From the NCBI GenBank assembly GCA_038002745.1, contig JBBODD010000001.1, positions 2,728,001-2,792,000 of the forward strand: a stretch of 64,000 nt of DNA, read 5' to 3'. Source of the stretch: Bacillus sp. FSL H8-0547. Lineage in GTDB: Bacteria; Bacillota; Bacilli; Bacillales; Bacillaceae. This document shows, piece by piece, positions 8,700-16,968 of the stretch. Numbering within the stretch: position 1 is the first letter of the stretch; each line of letters starts with the position of its first letter. The notes below the pieces were generated by a model. That model saw nothing but the letters and a program-made list of their open reading frames with translations. It was not told the origin of the DNA and did not search any database. A program made the position numbers and the translations under genes.

Positions 8700-10001
8700 A
8701 TGGAAAACTATCAAGAACTTACAGCAAAACAACAGTCATTTTTCCGAAGCGGGAAAACGAAGGATGTTCAATTCCGAATCCAGACACTGACTAAACTGAA
8801 AGAGCTTATCATAAGCAATGAACAGGAGATTCTTGACGCCTTGAAAGCTGATCTGAATAAACCTGAAGTTGAAGCGAAGCGCGCAGAGATAAGCCTTGTT
8901 TTGAGTGAAATAGATTTTATGGCCGAGAATGTAACTTCCTGGTCTGCACCGAAGAAAGCAGATACCCCGTCTACACATGAAGGGGCAGAAAGCTTTATCT
9001 TATCAGAACCGTATGGATCAGCACTTATTATTGCCCCTTGGAACTATCCATTCCAGCTTGCCGTCAATCCGCTTGCTGGCGCGGTAGCAGCGGGAAACTG
9101 TGCGGTGCTGAAACCTTCTGAGCTTACACCACGCACATCAGGACTTTTGGCAAAGCTCATTAATGACAACTTCCCGGAGGAATATTTGCGAGTGGTAGAA
9201 GGGGAAGTCGAAACGAGTACAGCTCTGTTAAAAGAGAAATTTGACTATATTTTCTTTACCGGCAGTACAGGAGTGGGGAAAATTGTCGCAAAAGCAGCCG
9301 CAGAGCATTTAACGCCTGTGACACTTGAACTCGGAGGCAAAAGTCCGGCTATTGTCCACGACGATGCTGATTTGGATCAGGCGGCTGCACGAATTGCCGG
9401 AGGGAAATTCATGAATGCCGGCCAAACATGCGTGGCACCCGACTATATTTTAGTAAAGAGCGAAGTGAAAGATCAGCTGATAGCGAAGATAAAAGAAGCT
9501 ATTACAAAGACATATGGCGAAAATGTGCCGGGAGATGAGTATCCGCATGTGGTAAGTGAAAGACACTTTGACCGGCTGCAAGCATTTCTGGAAAGCGGAA
9601 ACGCAGTTGCAGGAGGCAAATCCGACAAATCACGTTTATTCATTGAACCGACAATTCTTGACAATGTTTCTTGGGAAGATTCTGTGATGCAGGATGAAAT
9701 CTTTGGGCCCATCCTGCCTGTTCTTGTATACGATGAACTTCCGGAGGCCATTGAAATGATTGCCGAGCGCCCAAAACCGCTGGCTCTGTATCTTTTCTCT
9801 GAAAATGAAAACATTCAAAATGAAGTGCTGCATAACCTGTCATTCGGCGGCGGTGCAATCAACGATACCATCAGCCACATGACGTCTCATTACCTCCCAT
9901 TCGGCGGTGTTGGAGACAGCGGCATGGGTGCCTACCACGGCCGAGCGAGCTTTGATACGTTTACACATTCTAAGAGTATTCTTAGACGCTCCTTTAAGTA
10001 A
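8700..10001 (+). CDS. Aldehyde dehydrogenase, class-3 type (YwdH-like)
   Basis: A 433-residue NAD(P)-dependent aldehyde dehydrogenase. The catalytic Cys is in 'NAGQTCVAPDY' (~residue 245), the general-base Glu is in 'TLELGGKSPAIV', and 'EIFGPILPVLVYD' is the conserved C-terminal motif. The start ATG at 8700 has AAGGAG eight bases upstream. Class-3 enzymes usually run to about 455 residues with a basic amphipathic tail after the 'SHxKS' motif. Here the protein stops soon after 'THSKSILRRSFK', so that tail is missing or very short. It is monocistronic, with a terminator on each side. The aldehyde substrate cannot be predicted. Confidence 0.9.
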   Translation: MENYQELTAKQQSFFRSGKTKDVQFRIQTLTKLKELIISNEQEILDALKADLNKPEVEAKRAEISLVLSEIDFMAENVTSWSAPKKADTPSTHEGAESFILSEPYGSALIIAPWNYPFQLAVNPLAGAVAAGNCAVLKPSELTPRTSGLLAKLINDNFPEEYLRVVEGEVETSTALLKEKFDYIFFTGSTGVGKIVAKAAAEHLTPVTLELGGKSPAIVHDDADLDQAAARIAGGKFMNAGQTCVAPDYILVKSEVKDQLIAKIKEAITKTYGENVPGDEYPHVVSERHFDRLQAFLESGNAVAGGKSDKSRLFIEPTILDNVSWEDSVMQDEIFGPILPVLVYDELPEAIEMIAERPKPLALYLFSENENIQNEVLHNLSFGGGAINDTISHMTSHYLPFGGVGDSGMGAYHGRASFDTFTHSKSILRRSFK

Positions 10002-10020
10002 TGTTTATAGACAAAAGTAC

Positions 10021-10063
10021 CTCAAGCCTGCAGAGAGAAATATATTCCTCTGCAGGCTTTTCA
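10021..10063 (+). terminator. Terminator after the aldehyde dehydrogenase gene
   Basis: AGCCTGCAGAG pairs with CTCTGCAGGCT across a short AT-rich loop and is followed by TTTTC. The T-run also overlaps the -35 region of the next promoter. Confidence 0.8.
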
Positions 10064-10110
10064 TTTAGATATAGAAAATGTATAATGATTATAAATCGTA
10101 TTTATTACGA
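10058..10110 (+). promoter_or_regulatory. Promoter and near-perfect Zur operator before a hypothetical gene
   Basis: TTTTCA (10058-10063), 17 bases, then TATAAT (10081-10086) form a promoter. At 10096-10110 is TCGTATTTATTACGA, which matches the Zur 7-1-7 palindrome with one mismatch and has AAA and TTT on its flanks. The spacing from the -10 (9 bases) is comparable to that at the cntA promoter (13 bases), so the operator would cover the transcription start. Confidence 0.82.
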
Positions 10111-10146
10111 TTTGGGTTGACTCTCATCGAAACCGGGGTGCTGAGA

Positions 10147-10494
10147 TTGAATGAAAAAGGAATGAACGTCCTTGCAAAGGGAATCATTGCAGGTCTATCT
10201 GAGACGAAACGAACAGTTTATCAATATATAGAGAGCAGAGAAGATGAACTTGCGTCTCAATGCGAAACAAAAGAACAATTTCTGAACATGCTCGTAAAAG
10301 TGTCGCCTTATCATGAAGCAGCGAACAGGTTTAGTATAAGTGCTGAAGAAGTTTACCGGCTGATGAAGGAAACAGAAGCCGAAATCAACAAAAAGCTAGA
10401 ACAGAAACTGAGTACTTATAAATGGATCGACTGTACAGAGCGAATGGAAAATGGATCAGAAAACAACAAAAAGCATTACCTCTTTCTAGCATAA
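10147..10494 (+). CDS. Small protein of unknown function under a Zur operator
   Basis: A 115-residue soluble, charged protein that I do not recognise. The longest open frame starts upstream at 10078, but that start lies before the operator and promoter -10, so it cannot be the real one. TTG at 10147 is chosen: GGGGTG lies six bases before it. An ATG at 10162 has no spacing from its AAGGA. There is no signal peptide, membrane segment or Cys/His cluster. Residues ~60-95 ('EAANRFSISAEEVYRLMKE') look like a helix-turn-helix, so a regulatory role is possible but unproven. It sits between two Zur boxes and just before the zinc-free S14 gene, so a part in the zinc-starvation response is inferred. 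Confidence 0.6.
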   Translation: MNEKGMNVLAKGIIAGLSETKRTVYQYIESREDELASQCETKEQFLNMLVKVSPYHEAANRFSISAEEVYRLMKETEAEINKKLEQKLSTYKWIDCTERMENGSENNKKHYLFLA

Positions 10495-10521
10495 ATGTGC
10501 GGAAACAGTATGGTTTTTAAA

Positions 10522-10536
10522 TCGTAATAATTACGA
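10522..10536 (+). promoter_or_regulatory. Perfect Zur operator before the alternative rpsN
   Basis: TCGTAATAATTACGA is a perfect 7-1-7 palindrome with A-rich flanks, ending 20 bases before the S14 start codon. In B. subtilis the orthologous gene (yhzA, rpsN2) is repressed by Zur through the same type of site. Confidence 0.92.
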
Positions 10537-10556
10537 AAAAGAAGGGTTGAATGGAT

Positions 10557-10826
10557 ATGGCCAAAAAGTCAAAAGTGGCAAAAGAAAAAAAGCGACAGGA
10601 GCTTGTTGAAAAATACCGGGAACTGCGTGCAGAATTAGAGCAAAACAGAGATATTGAAGCATTGCGCAGGCTGCCGCGTGATTCTTCCCCGACACGCCTG
10701 AAAAACCGCTGCGAGGTAACAGGGAGACCCAGAGGGTATTTGCGTAAATTTAAGCTCTCGAGAATTGCCTTCCGCGAGCTTGCGCATAAAGGACAGCTTC
10801 CCGGTGTGAAAAAATCAAGCTGGTAA
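10557..10826 (+). CDS. rpsN: 30S ribosomal protein S14, zinc-independent (C-minus) paralogue
   Basis: An 89-residue S14 protein. The C-terminal half '[27 protein letters not shown]' is the classic S14 signature, but the paired CxxC zinc-binding knuckles of the C-plus form are absent; only one Cys remains. This is the form that replaces the zinc-binding S14 when zinc is scarce, freeing the zinc held by ribosomes. ATG 10557 gives the usual MAKKSK start and a better distance to the GAAGGG site than ATG 10551. Length equals that of the B. subtilis homologue. A terminator follows at once, so it is transcribed alone or with the small gene before it. Confidence 0.95.
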   Translation: MAKKSKVAKEKKRQELVEKYRELRAELEQNRDIEALRRLPRDSSPTRLKNRCEVTGRPRGYLRKFKLSRIAFRELAHKGQLPGVKKSSW

Positions 10827-10849
10827 GATAGAACTCTGATAATAGGTGA

Positions 10850-10886
10850 CTGAAGCATACCATTTGCCGTGGTATGCTTTTTATTT
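10850..10886 (+). terminator. Terminator after rpsN
   Basis: AGCATACCA and TGGTATGCT form a nine-base stem around a seven-base loop, followed by TTTTTATTT. Confidence 0.85.
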
Positions 10887-11011
10887 GTTTATGCCAAAAA
10901 AGATTGCATCTATTTTCAATAAAAGTACAACTTAAATAAATAAAAATTTATTGTAAAACAATAAATAACGTGGTACAGTCTAATTGAAAATATATATGCG
11001 AGGTGCTTTTT

Positions 11012-11494
11012 ATGAAACGGGGAACAACGCTCTTTCTAAAGGCAGCGATCATCCTGATTGGTCTTCCTGTCATTGCTTTGTGTATCTTTTTAGTACCCGA
11101 AATTGGGAATTTTGCAGCAGAGTTGTATCCTGAACAGACTTATCTAAAATATCTGGTGCTTATCGTTCTGTATGCAACGGCAGTTCCATTTTACTTTGCT
11201 CTATATCAATCGTTTCACCTTTTAAATTTAATTGACAGAAATCATGCCTTCTCGGATTTTGCCGTCGAAGCTTTAAAGAAAATCAAATACAGCGCCTTCA
11301 GTTTCAGTGCCCTTTATGTGCTTGGCATGCCGCTCTTTTACCTCATGGCGGAGAGGGACGATGCACCGGGCATCATATTAATCGGAATGGTCATGGTCTT
11401 TGCATCCTTTGTGGTTGCGGTTTTTGCTGCTGTCCTGCAGAAGCTGTTAAAAGAGGCGATTGATATCAAATCAGAAAATGATTTAACGGTCTGA
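11012..11494 (+). CDS. DUF2975 membrane protein
   Basis: A 160-residue protein with four predicted membrane helices, of the DUF2975 type. Such genes are typically paired with a small Xre regulator, as here (the regulator begins 10 bases later). ATG 11012 is used because GAGGTG lies eight bases upstream; the GTG at 11003 is inside that site. The function of the family is unknown; it probably acts with the regulator in the membrane. Confidence 0.72.
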   Translation: MKRGTTLFLKAAIILIGLPVIALCIFLVPEIGNFAAELYPEQTYLKYLVLIVLYATAVPFYFALYQSFHLLNLIDRNHAFSDFAVEALKKIKYSAFSFSALYVLGMPLFYLMAERDDAPGIILIGMVMVFASFVVAVFAAVLQKLLKEAIDIKSENDLTV

Positions 11495-11504
11495 GGTGAA
11501 TAAT

Positions 11505-11723
11505 ATGGCGATTATTATAAATATTGATGTCATGCTGGCCAAAAGAAAAATGAGCGTAACAGAACTTTCTGAGAGAGTAGGGATTACAATGGCTAACCTT
11601 TCTATTTTAAAAAATGGCAAGGCAAAAGCTGTAAGGCTCTCCACTTTGGAGGGGATCTGCAAGGCGCTCGACTGTCAGCCGGGAGATATTCTGGAATACC
11701 GGAGTGACGAAGATGGCGAGTAA
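11505..11723 (+). CDS. Xre-family transcriptional regulator (YozG-like)
   Basis: A 72-residue single-domain helix-turn-helix protein: 'MSVTELSERVGITMANLSILKNGKAKAVRLSTLEGICKALDCQPGDILEY' has the full Cro/CI HTH_26 layout. It matches the small YozG/YobH-type regulators that accompany DUF2975 proteins. ATG 11505 follows a GAGGTG site. It overlaps the next gene by 11 bases, so the three genes form one operon. Confidence 0.85.
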   Translation: MAIIINIDVMLAKRKMSVTELSERVGITMANLSILKNGKAKAVRLSTLEGICKALDCQPGDILEYRSDEDGE

Positions 11724-12576
11724 ACAGGAGGTATTTCAAGCTCGGGAAAACTCACTTGGAGCCTTCATCTCAAGAGGAATCGCACAGCTCTTTCACTTTG
11801 GATGGCAGCAGGCTCTGTCCTGTCTGTTTCCTGTTGTCATCTTTGCTTCCCTTGCTTTGACACAGGTTATCCCGCTTCCGTTTCTTCCAAGGTATGACTG
11901 GCTGCTTGTGATTTGTCTTGTCATGCAGTGGCTGATGCTGAAATCAGGGCTTGAAACGAAGGATGAACTGAAAGTCATTACACTGTTTCATATCATCGGG
12001 CTTGCCCTTGAACTTTTCAAGGTGCATATGGGCTCCTGGTCATATCCTGAGGAAGGATATTCCAAGGTTTTTGGTGTTCCGCTATACAGCGGATTTATGT
12101 ACGCAAGTGTAGCGAGCTACTTATGCCAGGCTTGGAGGCGTCTTGAAGTTGAGCTGATAAAATGGCCCTCGCTTTGGGCAGTCGTGCCGCTTGCAGCTGC
12201 CATCTATTTGAATTTTTTCACCCATCACTTCTGGATTGACGTTAGGTGGTGGCTGTCCGGACTGGTCATTCTTGTTTTCTGGCAGTCCTGGGTTTCTTAT
12301 GAGGTGAACGGAACCAGGTACCGCATGCCGCTTGCTCTCTCTTTTGTTCTGATCGGCTTTTTCATATGGATTGCCGAGAATATTGCCACCTATTTTGGAG
12401 CCTGGAAGTATCCCAATCAAACGGAAGCATGGAGCCTTGTTCATTTAGGAAAGGTCAGTTCATGGCTGCTGCTTGTGATAGTCAGCTTTCTAATTGTGGC
12501 CGTGCTGAAGCAGATCAAGGGAGATTCCAGCGGAAAAGAAAGAGTCATGCATAATGAGGAGAGGGTGCCTGCTTAG
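11713..12576 (+). CDS. DUF817 integral membrane protein (YoaT-like)
   Basis: A 287-residue protein with about eight membrane helices; Trp/Tyr/His-rich motifs such as 'HMGSWSYPEEGYSKVFGVPLYSGFMYASVASY' and 'WIAENIATYFGAWKYPNQ' identify the DUF817 family (B. subtilis YoaT). Its biochemical role is unknown; the paired repeat of the motif hints at an internal duplication. ATG 11713, eight bases after GGAG and inside the regulator gene, is preferred to GTG 11704. It ends the operon, with a terminator overlapping its stop codon. Confidence 0.82.
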   Translation: MASKQEVFQARENSLGAFISRGIAQLFHFGWQQALSCLFPVVIFASLALTQVIPLPFLPRYDWLLVICLVMQWLMLKSGLETKDELKVITLFHIIGLALELFKVHMGSWSYPEEGYSKVFGVPLYSGFMYASVASYLCQAWRRLEVELIKWPSLWAVVPLAAAIYLNFFTHHFWIDVRWWLSGLVILVFWQSWVSYEVNGTRYRMPLALSFVLIGFFIWIAENIATYFGAWKYPNQTEAWSLVHLGKVSSWLLLVIVSFLIVAVLKQIKGDSSGKERVMHNEERVPA

Positions 12577-12600
12577 ATTTAGTAGGCATCCTTTTTTGTT
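12560..12600 (+). terminator. Terminator after the DUF817 operon
   Basis: GGTGCCTGCTTAG pairs imperfectly with GTAGGCATCC around the stop codon, followed by TTTTTTG. A second, weaker hairpin (AACAGCAC / GTGCTGTTTT) follows at 12625-12660. Confidence 0.75.
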
Positions 12601-12660
12601 GCGTTTAAATTAAACCGAATGCATGAACAGCACTTATACTTAATGGACGGGTGCTGTTTT

Positions 12661-12934
12661 GCCTGTAAAAAAACGTCATTTCATAGATCCTTTCACCCGA
12701 TTTGTGTCAGTATGATTAAAAAACGTTATTCGTTGCGTAAAGATCATTGATTGTTTAAATTTCCTTCTGTTAAAATGGAACAATTAAAATATGAAATAAC
12801 TTCTTGCAGTGGAAAAGGGAGGATAGAAGTCAGATTCACAGAAGCGAAAAATCAGAGAGTATCTGAATAAAAATAAAAGATACATAGAATAAGAACCAAC
12901 TAGAGGTTTCAGCAGAATATTGGAGGAGTTAATC
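12661..12934 (+). promoter_or_regulatory. Non-coding leader region with promoter for the acyltransferase gene
   Basis: This stretch has no credible gene. TTGATT at about 12748 and TAAAAT about 18 bases later form a probable promoter, leaving a leader of roughly 150 bases. I see no known riboswitch in it. Confidence 0.45.
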
Positions 12935-14716
12935 ATGTTTCGCCAAACGGATAACCGCCGCTACATCCCTGCACTGGATGGACTTCGGGCAATTGCCGTC
13001 ATGACGGTCATCGCCTATCATTTTCATCTTGGCTTTGCAAAGGGAGGATTTTTGGGGGTTGATGTTTTCTTTGTTTTATCGGGTTATTTAATCACATCTA
13101 TGATCCTCCCTGAAAAAGGAGAAACGATGCAGCTGAACTTTGCTGCATTTTGGACAGGAAGGTTAAGACGGTTGCTTCCTGCCGCTTTCGTTATGATTAC
13201 GGCAACGTTTGTATGGGTGATGTTTTTTGACAGAGAGCTTGTGGGCACACTTCGCGGTGATGCTGTTTCGTCCCTGTTCTACGTCAGCAACTGGTGGTAC
13301 ATTTTTAACGATCTTTCTTACTTTGATCAATTTGGATCGCCGTCACCTTTTAAAAACCTGTGGTCGCTTGCCATCGAAGAACAGTTTTATATCATTTGGC
13401 CAATCTTGCTTGCAGCCGGTCTGTTTGTCTTTAAAAAGCGGCTGAAACTGGCGGCTGTCATAGCGGGTTTAGCTGTTTGCTCAGCGGTTCTGATGGCTGT
13501 TCTTTTTCAGGACGGTACAGATCCGAGCCGCGTATATTATGGAACCGATACGAGGGCATTTGAGCTTCTGACAGGCTGTGTCCTGGCTCTTGTATGGCCG
13601 ATGAAGCGTTTGACTTCAGGCAGGGTACCGATTGGACATAAGGTATCGCTGAACGTTATCAGCTTCGCAGCTTTTGGAATTCTTCTTGCCTGTTTTCATT
13701 TTGTCACTGAATATCAGCCGTTTCTGTACAGAGGAGGAATGTTTTTAATCTGTCTGAACGCAGCCGTATTAATTGGAGCGGTGAGTCATCCGGTCAGCTA
13801 TTTGGGGAAGATTCTCTCTTTTAAACCCCTGCGTTGGATCGGGACGCGGTCATACGGCATTTACCTGTGGCATTACCCTGTCATTGTGCTTGGCACGCCC
13901 GTTCATGAAATAGGAAATCCGGTGTACTGGAGAGTCGGGCTGCAGCTTCTGCTGATCCTGATCATCGCAGAGCTTTCATACCGGCTGATAGAAGTACCTG
14001 TAAGAAGAGAAGGCTTCAGGGGATTTATCAAGCTTACATGGACAGACTTTTCTCTATCAAGAAAAGCAGCGTCACTTGTCGTATCTGTTCTGTTTGTTTT
14101 CTTTGCGGCCGGAGCACTGGGGATGGTTGAAGGAGAGAAAAAAGAGATGCATTCTTCTCCTAAACAGGTCAAAATCAGTGATAAAGAGGAGAGATCGCAG
14201 AATAGCAGCCCTTCAGAAAAAGAGGAGCCAAAGACAGTGGACCCGTCTGATAAGGAAGTCCTTGCCATTGGTGATTCTGTTATGATTGATATAGCTCCAA
14301 AGCTTCAGGAAGAATATCCGGGCATTACAATAGATGCTGAGATTGGCAGGCAGATGCGCCAGGCGGTCAGCCTTGCTCCTGAATATGAAGAATATAATGA
14401 GCAGAATAAAGCGGTTGTCATTCATCTCGGAACCAATGGATACTTTCCGGAGAACCAGCTGCAGGAATTGCTCGATTCGTTCTCAGAAGCCGACGTCTAT
14501 CTGGTGAACACCCGGGTGCCGAAGGAATGGGAAAGCAGTGTAAACCGTGTGCTTCAGGAAAAAGCGGAGCAAAACGAAAATGTTACATTGATTGACTGGT
14601 ATGCAGAATCCATTGATCATCCCGAATATTTTGGAGACGACGGAGTGCATCTTGGAAAAACAGGTTCAGAGGCTTTGACTGATCTGATTGCCGAATCAGT
14701 CAATAAAGAAAAATAG
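12935..14716 (+). CDS. Peptidoglycan/cell-wall O-acetyltransferase, OatA/YrhL-like
   Basis: A 593-residue membrane enzyme in two parts. Residues 1 to ~370 are an acyltransferase-3 domain with about ten membrane helices and the N-terminal motif 'YIPALDGLRAIAVMTVIAYHF'. After a further membrane segment and a charged Ser/Lys/Glu-rich linker (~405-435), residues ~435-593 form an extracellular SGNH-type esterase domain: 'AIGDSVMI' (block I), 'IHLGTNG' (block III) and a C-terminal 'GDDGVHLGKTG' carrying Asp and His. Such two-domain proteins transfer acetyl groups to peptidoglycan or other wall polymers and can confer lysozyme resistance. ATG 12935 has a GGAGGAG site. It is transcribed alone. Confidence 0.9.
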   Translation: MFRQTDNRRYIPALDGLRAIAVMTVIAYHFHLGFAKGGFLGVDVFFVLSGYLITSMILPEKGETMQLNFAAFWTGRLRRLLPAAFVMITATFVWVMFFDRELVGTLRGDAVSSLFYVSNWWYIFNDLSYFDQFGSPSPFKNLWSLAIEEQFYIIWPILLAAGLFVFKKRLKLAAVIAGLAVCSAVLMAVLFQDGTDPSRVYYGTDTRAFELLTGCVLALVWPMKRLTSGRVPIGHKVSLNVISFAAFGILLACFHFVTEYQPFLYRGGMFLICLNAAVLIGAVSHPVSYLGKILSFKPLRWIGTRSYGIYLWHYPVIVLGTPVHEIGNPVYWRVGLQLLLILIIAELSYRLIEVPVRREGFRGFIKLTWTDFSLSRKAASLVVSVLFVFFAAGALGMVEGEKKEMHSSPKQVKISDKEERSQNSSPSEKEEPKTVDPSDKEVLAIGDSVMIDIAPKLQEEYPGITIDAEIGRQMRQAVSLAPEYEEYNEQNKAVVIHLGTNGYFPENQLQELLDSFSEADVYLVNTRVPKEWESSVNRVLQEKAEQNENVTLIDWYAESIDHPEYFGDDGVHLGKTGSEALTDLIAESVNKEK

Positions 14717-14719
14717 AAG

Positions 14720-14764
14720 AGAAGGCTGTTCACTCCAACTGCGGGTGAACAGCCTTTTTTATAT
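14720..14764 (+). terminator. Terminator after the acyltransferase gene
   Basis: AGGCTGTTCAC and GTGAACAGCCT form an eleven-base stem followed by TTTTTT. The genes on both sides converge, and A-rich sequence on the left could let it act on the minus strand too. Confidence 0.85.
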
Positions 14765-14808
14765 GTAAAAAAAGAGATGCCCATTATCAGGCATCTCAAG
14801 CTGCATAT

Positions 14809-15711
14809 TTATTTCCGGTACGACAATTCTGCAATTGCATCATGCAGATGAATGGATTCTTCGTTTCGGCATTCGACGCGGAAAGCTGAAACAAAGTCAA
14901 GCTCGTAAAGGTCTGCTGCAACGAGGCGGACCATGTCTTCAACGAAGCGCGGATTTTCATAGGCTGTTTCGGTGACCATTTTTTCATCCGGGCGTTTAAG
15001 GACAGGATGAATCATGGCGCTTGCGTTTGTTTCCGCTGCTGCGAGCAGCGCCTCTTTCCAGTCGAGCTCCTCGTTATAGCCTTCTGCAAATTCTACTTCC
15101 ATTGTAATGAATCCGCGCTGATTATGGGCGCTGTACTCACTGATTTCCTTCGAACACGGGCAGAGTGTTGTCACTGCACAGGTAAGTTTTGCACTGGATG
15201 TAAAGCCTTTGCCTTCTTCATAGCGGATTTTCATGCCGGCAGTGGCGTGGTTTAAACCGGCCAGCTCCGAGCTTGGTCCTTTCCGCTCGTAAAACCACGG
15301 GAATGTCACGTCAATTTCAGCATCTTTCTGTTTCAATCGTTCAGCAAGCTCTTTTGTAAAGTCATAGAGCTCATTGATGGACATGGTGAAACCGCCGTTT
15401 AAGCGGTACTTTTCAAGCTGTTCTGTGAAACGGCTCATGTTTGTTCCTTTTGCTTCATATGAGATGGATGACGTCATTTTAAATGCGGCCACTGTCGTTT
15501 GCTGCTCGGGTGACAGCGAAGAATGAATCACAACGGGATATTTTACATTACTGATGCCGACAGCATTTATATGAAATAGGAAATCTTTTTTTGAATTTTG
15601 CAGGTCCGGCATTTTGTCCTTTTCAACCGGTTTTGTTTTGATGCCTGGTTCTACTGACCCAAATAATCTGTGTCTCTCTTTTTTAGGCGGTAACTGTAAT
15701 TCTCTGTTCAT
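14809..15711 (-). CDS. folE2: GTP cyclohydrolase IB, zinc-independent (FolE2)
   Basis: A 300-residue cytosolic enzyme that makes 7,8-dihydroneopterin triphosphate from GTP, the first step of folate synthesis. It is the type-IB enzyme: conserved 'LTCAVTTLCPCSKEISEYSAHNQRG' (catalytic Cys and metal-site residues) and a C-terminal 'HPVLKRPDEK'. Unlike FolE it does not need zinc, and in B. subtilis the gene is repressed by Zur. ATG 15711 has a GAGGAGATC site and gives the usual MNRELQLP start. It lies 84 bases downstream of the FAD gene on the same strand and is probably driven by that gene's Zur-controlled promoter. Confidence 0.95.
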   Translation of the reverse strand: MNRELQLPPKKERHRLFGSVEPGIKTKPVEKDKMPDLQNSKKDFLFHINAVGISNVKYPVVIHSSLSPEQQTTVAAFKMTSSISYEAKGTNMSRFTEQLEKYRLNGGFTMSINELYDFTKELAERLKQKDAEIDVTFPWFYERKGPSSELAGLNHATAGMKIRYEEGKGFTSSAKLTCAVTTLCPCSKEISEYSAHNQRGFITMEVEFAEGYNEELDWKEALLAAAETNASAMIHPVLKRPDEKMVTETAYENPRFVEDMVRLVAADLYELDFVSAFRVECRNEESIHLHDAIAELSYRK

Positions 15712-15795
15712 AGATGATCTCCTCTCGAGTGCCTCAATACTAGAGAGTATACTGTACAATGAAAGATTACGGCAATGAAAAATGCTCAATAGTGG

Positions 15796-16953
15796 TTAAA
15801 GGCCGGATAAAATCAATTCTGCAGCCTGCCGGGCACCTGAAATATTCCGTGCAATCGGTCCTACCTGCAGTTCTGCGAGAGCACCTGTTACATACAGTCC
15901 CTGGTCCCACTTCAGATGCTCATTGACAATTGGGTATCCGCAGTCTGCGCATGTTAATTTCTCACGTTCTATTACGGGATTTATCCACTCTTTTCCAGGT
16001 AGTGAAGGCATAAATCCGGTTGCCAGAATGACTGAACCCGCCTGAATGAGACAGCCGTCTTTTCCGTGGAGGGTAAGTGTCTTCCCGTCTGCAGCCGCCT
16101 GTTCAACTTCAAAGTCTTTCCATTCAAGCATGCCGCGCTTTTTTAAATGATGGAGTTTCATCTGCAGATCCCTGGTGATGGAGCCGCGGTGCCTTGCTGA
16201 CTTTATGTGATTGCGTCTGCTTGTGTAGTCGGCGTTCATTCTGAATGTACGCTGGTTTTTCGGTCCGAGCCATCCGGGATCACTGTCGAAGAGTTTCACT
16301 CTGAAGGGATGTCGCTTCAGCATCATCACTTCTCCCGGATAAAGCCCTGCAAGCTTATTTGATAAATGGGCTGCCGTCATGCCGCCGCCAATGACGGCTA
16401 CAGGACCGGGCAGATTATCAAGATCCAGATCCTTATCAAAAACATGATAGATATGGTCAAAATTCTTCTTTGCTGCTTCAGCCCACTCTGGCCAATGGGG
16501 CTGTTCTCCGATTCCTATGGCAAGGACCACATTTTCAGAAGTCAGAGTCTTTCCATCTGAAAGAGTAACCTCCCAATGCTCACCTGTTTTTTTCAGCGTG
16601 TTTGTACGGCCCTGAATCCAGCAGCTTTCAAGATTCAATTCCCGGTAAATGTGATCACAGTGTTCTTTAAATAATTCAAGGGAAGGTCTTTTAAATCTGC
16701 CATAGAAACCTTGATATCCCTTCTGTTTTGAAAAGCGTTCGAGTCCAAAGGGATTCATTTCAATATGGTGAACAGAAGGGGACCGTAAATATGGCATTGA
16801 TATCGCTTCTGTACAGTTTTTCCAGTTTTCAAGAGGCTTTGAATGGGGATCAATCACTTTTAATTTCTCCGCTCTGGTTTTCTTTCCTTGGAGAAGAAAA
16901 GCAGCCATTGTCATTCCCTGGACTCCGCCTCCGATAATGATCCATTCGTACAT
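15796..16953 (-). CDS. FAD/NAD(P)-binding oxidoreductase in a Zur-type operon with folE2
   Basis: A 385-residue flavoprotein. It has an N-terminal FAD Rossmann motif 'IIIGGGVQGMTMA' (residues 5-17), a second dinucleotide motif 'VAVIGGGMTAAHLS' (~185-198) and a late 'VILATGFMPSLPG' block, the pattern of flavin-containing monooxygenase-like or NAD_binding_9 proteins. A CADC pair occurs near residue 336. No signal peptide. The ATG has AGGAGTGGG upstream, and a Zur-like operator directly precedes it. I do not know an established function; a role in zinc limitation (metallophore or pterin chemistry, or redox of a metal ligand) is only inferred from the operator and from folE2 downstream. Confidence 0.75.
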   Translation of the reverse strand: MYEWIIIGGGVQGMTMAAFLLQGKKTRAEKLKVIDPHSKPLENWKNCTEAISMPYLRSPSVHHIEMNPFGLERFSKQKGYQGFYGRFKRPSLELFKEHCDHIYRELNLESCWIQGRTNTLKKTGEHWEVTLSDGKTLTSENVVLAIGIGEQPHWPEWAEAAKKNFDHIYHVFDKDLDLDNLPGPVAVIGGGMTAAHLSNKLAGLYPGEVMMLKRHPFRVKLFDSDPGWLGPKNQRTFRMNADYTSRRNHIKSARHRGSITRDLQMKLHHLKKRGMLEWKDFEVEQAAADGKTLTLHGKDGCLIQAGSVILATGFMPSLPGKEWINPVIEREKLTCADCGYPIVNEHLKWDQGLYVTGALAELQVGPIARNISGARQAAELILSGL

Positions 16954-16968
16954 AATCCCACTCCTAAA

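Noticed and set aside
10078-10146. Upstream ATG as the start of the small Zur-controlled gene
   Set aside because: It lies before the -10 and the Zur operator and so would not be in the transcript.
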